Source: Planctomycetota bacterium (GTDB lineage Bacteria; Planctomycetota; Phycisphaerae; UBA1845). From it: 42,694 nt of DNA. The position numbers and the translations under genes are program-made. Positions 35,829-42,694 of this stretch are shown here, piece by piece; the stretch's first letter is position 1; each line of letters begins with the position of its first letter. Where the stretch lies: contig JAADIU010000122.1 of the NCBI GenBank assembly GCA_013151185.1, positions 1 to 42,694 of the forward strand, written 5' to 3'. The notes under the pieces were generated by a model, which did not search any database, was not told the DNA's origin, and saw nothing but the letters and a program-made list of their open reading frames with translations.

Positions 35829-37505
35829 ATGGAATACCTTCGGCGCGTCATAGCGCAAGTTTCCGAGCAACTGCAAGTCTTGAACCGATCGCAGCGCATT
35901 GCGATCGCGCTCTGCGCCGTGTTGGTTTCGGGTTCGCTGTTTTGGCTCGTCCAGTATTCGGCGGCACCCGAAATGGTTCCACTCATGTCGAAAGATTTTG
36001 AGTGGTCGCAGTTGGACGATGCCGTCAACGCCTTGAACGCCGACTCCATTCCGGTGAAGCAGATCGGCGCTCAGATTTATGTGAAACCATCTGACAAGAG
36101 CAGGGCGATGATCGCGCTCGCCAATGCCGATGCACTCCCCGAGGACACCAGCGTCGGGTTTGCAGAACTCTTTTCTGACAGCGATCCGTTTCGACCCAGT
36201 GATGAAAACGCGTGGCGCAGGCAGCGGGCGCTCGATGTCGAATTGGCGCGGACGATTGCCTCAAGCTCTGCTGTCAAGTCGGCGCGGGTGATCACGCAGG
36301 CCAAGTCGCGGCGGCGTGTCGGGGCGCTCAGCAACATTCAGCCGACCGCGTCGGTATACGTCAAGATGGCGCACGGTCACGCGTTGACGCGCAACATGGT
36401 GGATGGTTTCGCCAGACTTGTGGCGTCGGCAGTCCCGGGATTGAGTCCGCACAAAGTCACGGTCATGGATGCGGCAACGAACATGGCTGCGTCGCCGCCC
36501 GATCCCGACGACGCGATGGGGGCGGGATTGCTCGAAGAAAAGAAGCAAAACGAACGTCATCTTGCTCGGAAACTTGCGCAGGCGCTCCAGTCGATTCCGA
36601 ATGTCTTGGTTTCGGTGTCGGTGGAACTCGATCTGCAACATACAAAGACCACCGCACAATCATGGGGAAAACCGCAACCCAAGTCAGAAGAATCCGTCGC
36701 CTCGACAAATCGCGAAGCCAATCCGGCGGCTGAAACGGGCGTCAATCCCAACGTGGGTTTGGCGGTTGGCGGGTCGGGCGGTGGTTCGTCCAACGAGTCG
36801 GAAGAAAGCAGAACCGAATTCTACGACGTCAAATCGACGCGGATCGAAAACAGCGTGAAGGTTCCGTTTGCGGTGACGCGGGCGATGGCGGCGATCAGCA
36901 TTCCGCGGAGTTTTCTGGTTGGCGTTTATCAAGCGCGCTTCGGTGTAGCCGACGATCCTGCGAAGCTCGACGAGGATGAGGCGTATCAGAATCTACGGAC
37001 CGAAGAAGTCAGTCGAGTTCGGCTGGCTGCGATGAAGATTTTGATGACCGACTCGAAGGAGGACGTGGAGGTCGACGTGTATTACGACCTGTCGGACGAT
37101 GCCCCCACGCTGAAGACGTTTCCGGGTGGAGGGATGGCGATGGCCTCTGCCGAGACAGGTTTTGGCGGTTATGCAAAGCGTTATGGCACCCAAGCCGGGT
37201 TGATGGTGTTGGCGCTGATTAGTTTCATGATGATGTCACGCATGACACGACAGTCAGCGGCTGCGGCGCGGGGTTCGTTGACACCGGAAGGCGACGGAGA
37301 CTCGGTCACCTCAGAAGAAATGCTTGAGGTCGTGGGCGGTCCTGTCGGAAAAGCGAGCATGTCGGATGGCATGTTGGTGGGGCAGGAATTGGACGAGGAG
37401 GCGTTGCGGGTGAGTCAACTCAGTGATCAGGTATCCGAGATGGTCGAGACCGACTCGGAGATGGCGGCAGAGTTGATCCGAAGGTGGGCGGAAGTTGATG
37501 CCTAG
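35829..37505 (+). CDS. fliF: flagellar M-ring protein FliF
   Basis: RQRALDVELARTIASSSAVKSARVITQAKSRR..ASVYVKM..G..LTRNMVDGFARLVASAVPGLSPHKVTVMD; N- and C-terminal TM helices. Confidence 0.93.
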   Translation: MEYLRRVIAQVSEQLQVLNRSQRIAIALCAVLVSGSLFWLVQYSAAPEMVPLMSKDFEWSQLDDAVNALNADSIPVKQIGAQIYVKPSDKSRAMIALANADALPEDTSVGFAELFSDSDPFRPSDENAWRRQRALDVELARTIASSSAVKSARVITQAKSRRRVGALSNIQPTASVYVKMAHGHALTRNMVDGFARLVASAVPGLSPHKVTVMDAATNMAASPPDPDDAMGAGLLEEKKQNERHLARKLAQALQSIPNVLVSVSVELDLQHTKTTAQSWGKPQPKSEESVASTNREANPAAETGVNPNVGLAVGGSGGGSSNESEESRTEFYDVKSTRIENSVKVPFAVTRAMAAISIPRSFLVGVYQARFGVADDPAKLDEDEAYQNLRTEEVSRVRLAAMKILMTDSKEDVEVDVYYDLSDDAPTLKTFPGGGMAMASAETGFGGYAKRYGTQAGLMVLALISFMMMSRMTRQSAAAARGSLTPEGDGDSVTSEEMLEVVGGPVGKASMSDGMLVGQELDEEALRVSQLSDQVSEMVETDSEMAAELIRRWAEVDA

Positions 37506-37549
37506 TTCTGCATGATGGCTTTATCCCTTTAGTAAATCAGGAGCAATGC

Positions 37550-38590
37550 GTGGCCACTGAGACAGAAGCCAAACCAGAGCAGGATGCAGCATCCATATCG
37601 GGGCTGCGGAAGGCGGCAATCTTGTTGACCGCATTGAACGCGGACGCTTCCGCCGGACTCTTGAAGCATTTGGACCCGGATCTCATCGAAGATGTTTCGC
37701 GGGAAATTGCCCAGCTGGACATCATCGAGCCTTCGGTGCGCGGCAAGGTCATTGACGAGTTTTACCACTTGGCGTTGGCTCGACAATATGTGGATGCGGG
37801 CGGGCTTGGATATGCAAAGTCGCTGTTGGAAAAAGCGCTGCGTCCTGACGAAGCCAAACGCATCATCGGTGTGATTGAGCATCACGTCTATCAGCAACCG
37901 TTCGCATTTCTTCAGAAGGCAGAGAGCGAGAGTTTGTTCGCGTTCATTCAGGAAGAGCATCCGCAGACGATTGCGTTGGTGCTCGCACACATGCCCTCGG
38001 CGAAGTCTGCGGAGATTTTGATGGGGCTCCCGGCAGCGAAGCAGTTGGAGGTTGTGTCGCGCGTTGCAAACATGGAGCAAACCAACCCGGAGGTCATCAA
38101 GGAAGTAGAGATCGGCCTCGAAAAACGGTTGGCGGGTATCACTTCGCAGCGTTTGATGAAGGTGGGCGGTGTGGAGTCGGTCGCTGAAATGCTCAACCTC
38201 GCAGACCGTGCAACTGAAAAAGCCATCATGGAAACGCTGGAATCAGAAGACCCGGACCTGGTCGAACAGATTCGCCGCCTGATGTTCATCTTCGAGGACG
38301 TGCTGCTTGTTGACGACAAAGGCATTCAATCGGTGCTCAAGGAAGTGGACAACGATGAGTTGGCGTTGGCTTTGAAAACGGCGAGCGATGACCTCAAGAA
38401 CAAGGTGTTCAACAACATGTCCGAGCGGGCGGCGACATTGATCAAGGAAGACATGGACTACATGGGACCGGTGCGTTTGAAGGATGTCGAAAACGCACAG
38501 CAGAAGATTGTCGATATTGTGCGCCGTCTGGAAGACGCGGGCGAAATCATCATTTCGGGCAGGGGTGGCGAGAGGGATCTCATTGTCTAA
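37550..38590 (+). CDS. fliG: flagellar motor switch protein FliG
   Basis: LRKAAILLTALNADASAGLLKHLDPDLIEDVSREIAQL; EEHPQTIALVLAHMPSAKSAEILMGLP; MFIFEDVLLVDDKGIQSVLKEVDNDELALALK. GTG start. Confidence 0.95.
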   Translation: MATETEAKPEQDAASISGLRKAAILLTALNADASAGLLKHLDPDLIEDVSREIAQLDIIEPSVRGKVIDEFYHLALARQYVDAGGLGYAKSLLEKALRPDEAKRIIGVIEHHVYQQPFAFLQKAESESLFAFIQEEHPQTIALVLAHMPSAKSAEILMGLPAAKQLEVVSRVANMEQTNPEVIKEVEIGLEKRLAGITSQRLMKVGGVESVAEMLNLADRATEKAIMETLESEDPDLVEQIRRLMFIFEDVLLVDDKGIQSVLKEVDNDELALALKTASDDLKNKVFNNMSERAATLIKEDMDYMGPVRLKDVENAQQKIVDIVRRLEDAGEIIISGRGGERDLIV

Positions 38591-39326
38591 ATCCATCGAA
38601 ACCACGGTGATCAAGCTGAACGATCAGAACCCGCACCTCATCACGCGGCTTGAAGCGATCAATGTTTCTGACCATCTGGGCGAGGCCAAGATCGTGCTGC
38701 GAAAGTCGCGCGAGCAGTCGAAGGAGATACTGCGCGACGCGAAAATCGAAAGTGCCCGCGAACTGGAAGTTGCACGCGCCAAGGGTTTTGAGGCTGGGTT
38801 CAAACGTGGGTACGAATCGGGTCGCACGTCCGGTTACGATGCCGCCTTCGCAGAGGCCAAGACCGAATTCGCCGAAAGGCAGGCCCAACTCGTCAAAACC
38901 CTCAAAGACGCGATCGAACAATTCGACGCGCAAAAGCGTGACGTGTTCATCGCAGCATCGGGCGACATGCTCGATTTTGCGATGCAGGTCGCAAAGCGTG
39001 TGACGCATCGAATTGGCGTTCTGGATCGCGAAAGTGCCAGTGAGAATCTGCGCTCGGCATTGCAGCTTGTCGAAAGCAAAACTGAGCTGACCGTGCATGT
39101 TAATCCTGCTGACGTTCAAGCGATTAAAGACTTTGCCGGTGATCTCAGCGAGACCACTGCTCAAGCAAAACATTTTCGCGTTGAAGAAGACGACAGCATC
39201 GCACCCGGTGGGTGTCGCCTCGTGACACCCATCACCGAAGTGGATGCGACCCTCGAAACACAGCTCGCTCAAATCGCCGCGTTGGTCGAGGGCGGTTCAT
39301 CGGACGGTGAAACCGAAACTGAGTAG
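38583..39326 (+). CDS. fliH: flagellar assembly protein FliH
   Basis: Probable TTG start at 38583 overlapping the fliG stop; coiled-coil AREL..ARAKGFEAGFKRGYESGRTSGYDAAFAEAKTEF; E/V-rich end EVDATLETQLAQIAALVEG. Confidence 0.8.
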   Translation: MSKSIETTVIKLNDQNPHLITRLEAINVSDHLGEAKIVLRKSREQSKEILRDAKIESARELEVARAKGFEAGFKRGYESGRTSGYDAAFAEAKTEFAERQAQLVKTLKDAIEQFDAQKRDVFIAASGDMLDFAMQVAKRVTHRIGVLDRESASENLRSALQLVESKTELTVHVNPADVQAIKDFAGDLSETTAQAKHFRVEEDDSIAPGGCRLVTPITEVDATLETQLAQIAALVEGGSSDGETETE

Positions 39327-39415
39327 ACCCATCTTTATAAAACTACGCCACCCACGGAGGCGTAGGGTGCGTCCCGGACGCACCGAATTAACTGAGTAAC
39401 GCCACGCATGGAGGC
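39317..39415. repeat. REP-like palindrome flanked by imperfect direct repeats between fliH and fliI
   Basis: 39363..39392 tagggtgcgtcccggacgcaccgaattaac; direct repeats acgccacccacggaggc (39345..39361) and acgccacgcatggaggc (39399..39415), plus aactgagta on both sides. Confidence 0.75.
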
Positions 39416-39421
39416 CAGCGC

Positions 39422-40780
39422 GTGAGTTTTTTTGCACACCAAAAAGAATTGATCGCCACCACTCAGCCGACCTGCATCACCGGTAAGCTGTCCGGTGTCA
39501 CCGGTCTGATGATGTTGGTCGACGGTCTTCGCGCACCGGTCGGTTCGATGTGTGCGGTCCATCGGCAACATGGTGATCCGGTGGACGCGCAGGTCGTCGG
39601 TTTTCGTGACGGTCAAACGATCCTGATGCCACTCACGACGGACCAGGGACTTTCTCGCGGCGACCGCGTGGTGACCAGCGCCGCGTTAAAGCACGTTCCG
39701 GTCGGTCGGCAAATGCTGGGGCGCGTGGTCAATGGCCTCGCCAAACCGATCGACGAAAAAGGCGGATTCGCCGTTGAATCGCACTATCCCGTTCAGACAA
39801 GAGCACCTGCGCCACTCGCCCGAACGCAGATCGACGAACCGCTTTCCGTCGGGATCCGAAGCATTGATGCCTTTCATTCGCTGGGGCGCGGTCAACGCCT
39901 CGGTTTGTTTGCGGGTACGGGTGTGGGCAAAAGCGTTCTGCTTGGCATGATCGCGCGGGGCACGTCTTCGGATGTCAACGTGCTTGCACTCATCGGTGAA
40001 AGGGGCCGCGAAGTGGGCGATTTTATCCGCCGCGACCTTGGCGAAGAGGGCATGAAGAAAACCGTGATGGTTGTCAGCACCTCGGATGAGTCGCCGGTGA
40101 TGCGCGTCCGCGCGTGTTTCGTTGCAACCGCGATTGCCGAATACTTTCGAGACCAGGGCGCGGATGTCCTGCTCATGATGGATTCGATTACCCGCGTTGC
40201 GATGGCCCAGCGGCAAATCGGGTTAGCCGCTGGCGAGCCACCGGCGACCAAGGGCTATACGCCAAGTGTGTTCGCGCTCCTCCCGAAAATTCTGGAGCGA
40301 GCGGGACGGACGGAAACCGGAAGTATCACCGGACTCTACACGGTCCTGGTCGAAGGCGACGACGTGAACGAGCCCATCAGCGATGCGGTTCGCGGTACGC
40401 TTGACGGGCACATTTCCCTGTCGCGAAAACTTTCAAACCGCGGTCACTACCCTGCGATCTCCACGCTCGAAAGCATTAGTCGCGTCATGCCCGATCTTGT
40501 TTCACCCGAGCACCGCGAAGCCGCCCAGCAGGTTCGCGGTGTGTTGGCGGTGTGGGATGATATTGAGGATCTCGTCAATATTGGTGCATACGCGGCGGGC
40601 AGCAATGTCGAGTACGACATTGCGGTGAACATGAAGCCGAAGATAGATGCCTTTCTGCGGCAGCAGATTGAAGACGTATCCGAGTTTGCCGAAGCGGTTG
40701 ACGGTCTTTGCGATCTATCGAAGCAGATCGCGGAGATGCGAGCGCGACTCGGCGGTTCCGCAGCAGGTTCCACCGCGTAG
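39422..40780 (+). CDS. fliI: flagellum-specific ATP synthase FliI
   Basis: GLFAGTGVGKSVLLGMIARG (Walker A), VLALIGERGREVGDFI, VLLMMDSITRVAMAQRQIGLAAGEPPATKGYTPSVFALLPKILERAG. GTG start. Confidence 0.96.
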   Translation: MSFFAHQKELIATTQPTCITGKLSGVTGLMMLVDGLRAPVGSMCAVHRQHGDPVDAQVVGFRDGQTILMPLTTDQGLSRGDRVVTSAALKHVPVGRQMLGRVVNGLAKPIDEKGGFAVESHYPVQTRAPAPLARTQIDEPLSVGIRSIDAFHSLGRGQRLGLFAGTGVGKSVLLGMIARGTSSDVNVLALIGERGREVGDFIRRDLGEEGMKKTVMVVSTSDESPVMRVRACFVATAIAEYFRDQGADVLLMMDSITRVAMAQRQIGLAAGEPPATKGYTPSVFALLPKILERAGRTETGSITGLYTVLVEGDDVNEPISDAVRGTLDGHISLSRKLSNRGHYPAISTLESISRVMPDLVSPEHREAAQQVRGVLAVWDDIEDLVNIGAYAAGSNVEYDIAVNMKPKIDAFLRQQIEDVSEFAEAVDGLCDLSKQIAEMRARLGGSAAGSTA

Positions 40781-40789
40781 AGCGAGCCC

Positions 40790-41263
40790 ATGCCCCAAGA
40801 ATTCAGATTCAGATTGCAGGCTGTCCAGCGCGTGCGCCAGCTCGAGTTCGAGCATCGGCAACGGATCGTGGGTGAGCGGCTGCGCAAAATCGGCGGCGAG
40901 CAGGCGATCATTGCCGCCCTTTCGCAAGACCTCACGTCGATGAATGATGAGACGAAACGATTGCTTTCCGGAGGCAGCGTCGATGTGGGTTCGGTGTCGC
41001 GTTATCGCCTTCGGGTTGGATACATCCGCGAGCAGATAGCCAGCTCTGAAATGCAGATTTTGGAGCTTGAACGTGAGCTGGCGGCAGAGCGGGCTGCGAT
41101 GGTGAAGGCTTCGGTTGCAGTCAAGGCGATCGACAAACTGAGAGAGCGACGCCACGCGGCATACCTCGTGCAGGTTAAACGGCGGGAGACTGTCGAGCAG
41201 GATGAGACGGCATTGCAGATGCATCGATGGGTCCACGATCGAAGCGGGGCGAGTTCGCAGTAG
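40790..41263 (+). CDS. fliJ: flagellar export protein FliJ
   Basis: FRLQAVQRVRQLEFEHRQRIVGERLRKIG; coiled-coil; directly after fliI. Confidence 0.8.
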   Translation: MPQEFRFRLQAVQRVRQLEFEHRQRIVGERLRKIGGEQAIIAALSQDLTSMNDETKRLLSGGSVDVGSVSRYRLRVGYIREQIASSEMQILELERELAAERAAMVKASVAVKAIDKLRERRHAAYLVQVKRRETVEQDETALQMHRWVHDRSGASSQ

Positions 41264-41275
41264 GGTCAACTTAGA

Positions 41276-41983
41276 ATGAAACGTTTTGGAAAAATTTACC
41301 GAATCGTAGCCGTGCTGGCGGTCATCCATGCGATGCTGCTTCTTGGCGGTGTTGCGATGCTGGCCAAGTCGGGAAAGCTCGGGAAGGAGAATCTCCTGGC
41401 GATCGCGAAGGTCTTGGGCTTCGCCGGCGAAGAGGCTGCGGATGAAGATGCCGTCGCGGGCGAGTCGGATGCTACGCCCGAACAAGCCGCCTCAAAGATG
41501 GCCACGAAGCCTTCAATGGTTTCGGGTTCGATCGAGGAAGAATTGGCACGTCGCAGTTTGCAACGGGCGGTGGCCGACGCGGAGAATCGTCGCGTGTTGG
41601 CGAAGCGGGCAATGCTGGATGTTCGGCGACGTCGCGAGGGGCTGGAGCGTTTGATGGCGCAGCGCTCCGTCAAGGATGAGAAGCAAACGAAGCAGAAGGA
41701 ACAGCGGGGATTTCAGAAAGATTTGGAAATCCTGTCTTCGCTCAAACCAAAAATTGCGTTGGATAGTTTGTTGGCTCGCTCGGTTGAGGATGCTGCGCAG
41801 GTCATGTTGGCGATGGAAACCCGACAGGCCAAAAAAATCGTAGAAGCCGCTCGCAAAGACGATGCGAAATGGGCAAAGATGATCGCCATCGAAAACAAGC
41901 TGCGTGCGGCGACAACTTTGGACCCGTCGGAAACTGTGCAGGAAGCGGTCGAGCCGTCGCAAGCTCTCGCGAACACCAAGTAG
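41276..41983 (+). CDS. MotE-like / MgtE-N-like coiled-coil membrane protein of the flagellar cluster
   Basis: N-terminal TM (IVAVLAVIHAMLLLGGVAML), long coiled coil, then LARSVEDAAQVMLAMETRQAKKIVEAAR resembling the MgtE N-terminal repeats seen in MotE. Confidence 0.6.
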   Translation: MKRFGKIYRIVAVLAVIHAMLLLGGVAMLAKSGKLGKENLLAIAKVLGFAGEEAADEDAVAGESDATPEQAASKMATKPSMVSGSIEEELARRSLQRAVADAENRRVLAKRAMLDVRRRREGLERLMAQRSVKDEKQTKQKEQRGFQKDLEILSSLKPKIALDSLLARSVEDAAQVMLAMETRQAKKIVEAARKDDAKWAKMIAIENKLRAATTLDPSETVQEAVEPSQALANTK

Positions 41984-42003
41984 CAAGAAGGAATGGATTG
42001 TTG

Positions 42004-42694
42004 ATGCTCGCTGTTTCTCTAGAAAATTTGCCGGTGAATCGTCCAAGCGAGTCGGCTGATTCGGTTGAACCGCAAGGCGATTCGTTTGGGAATCTGCTGA
42101 CGCAGGTTCAATCGCAGCAGTGGAACGCATTGGCTGGCACGGTTGCGGAGGCGAGTTCGCTGGCTGCGAAGCCCAACGACGAAACCAGTTCCCCAAGGCG
42201 GGCGCGTATCGATCAGGAAACGCAGGCAGCCCGACAAGCGGAGGTGTCGTCACAACGAACGCGCGGAGCCGATCCCACATCGGTTCAAAACGGGGTGGTT
42301 AGTGCGCGGCACGAACGCGTGCTGTCTCAGCAGGAAGCAGCCAACGAAGCAATGACGGCAGCTCGTGCCAAAACCGAGCAGGTTGAATCCCGAGATTCTC
42401 GCGGCTCCGAGGCATCCGTTGCTGAAACTCTGACGAAGACAAAGGCTGATTCGCAGGTCAATCGAGAGTTGGAACGATCGGCTGGGCCATCGCGGGAGCC
42501 TGTTGTCAACAAGCCAGAGCAAGTTGCCGGACAGGCTGGGGCGAAGGCAGCGAGTAAGCCGGACCTGCAAACGGCTACACCTGCGACGTCTCAAGCGATC
42601 GCGGTTTCGACTGCGGGTGCGGCGCGGATTTCTTCGGTTGGACAAGCACCATCATCGGCGACATCGGCAGAGAAGATCGGCCAACTGTTGGGAG
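42004..42694 (+). CDS. fliK: flagellar hook-length control protein FliK, N-terminal part (runs off window)
   Basis: Uninterrupted frame MLAVSLENLPVNRPSESADSVEPQGDSFGNLLTQVQSQQWNALAGTVAEAS... to the last base; A/E/Q/S-rich low complexity typical of FliK; position after fliJ/MotE. Confidence 0.7.
   Translation, partial: MLAVSLENLPVNRPSESADSVEPQGDSFGNLLTQVQSQQWNALAGTVAEASSLAAKPNDETSSPRRARIDQETQAARQAEVSSQRTRGADPTSVQNGVVSARHERVLSQQEAANEAMTAARAKTEQVESRDSRGSEASVAETLTKTKADSQVNRELERSAGPSREPVVNKPEQVAGQAGAKAASKPDLQTATPATSQAIAVSTAGAARISSVGQAPSSATSAEKIGQLLG

Noticed and set aside
1-42694. tRNA, rRNA or CRISPR features
   Set aside because: None recognised by eye; a tRNAscan/Infernal/CRISPR search would be required to exclude them.

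Overview
The window looks like a chromosome segment from a planctomycete-type bacterium. Evidence: dockerin-like tandem DxDxDGxxD secreted proteins, 'CxYDLxGNxSGxCPECG' zinc ribbons and a Cys/Pro-rich giant surface protein; no taxonomic search was possible. Left part: M32 carboxypeptidase, a 1647-aa secreted protein built mainly from a [C/F]P-x-x-x-T-x heptad, a TPR protein with two translationally coupled membrane paralogs, a PepSY-type membrane protein and a divergent ECF sigma factor, a patch of small genes rich in dispersed hairpin repeats, alpha-glucan phosphorylase, a SurA/PpiD-like protein, RF2 (prfB) and a two-cyclophilin lipoprotein. Right part (31.4 kb to the end): a flagellar cluster FlgN-like / histidine kinase / sigma54 regulator / flgB flgC fliE fliF fliG fliH fliI fliJ / MotE-like / fliK (runs off the edge). 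Hand reading found items missing from the ORF track: (1) a CTT-TGA-C programmed +1 frameshift site and 5' exon of prfB; (2) a lipoprotein gene split by one in-frame TGA (18610..19116); (3) protein-like sequence upstream of the 15396..15638 ORF, suggesting a frameshift with the overlapping CPCC-type ORF; (4) a start-less protein-like remnant at 28327..28533; (5) the 5' part of fliK; (6) several families of dispersed palindromic repeats, one of which sits between fliH and fliI flanked by direct repeats that contain the fliI Shine-Dalgarno. The most novel candidate is the giant heptad-repeat protein.
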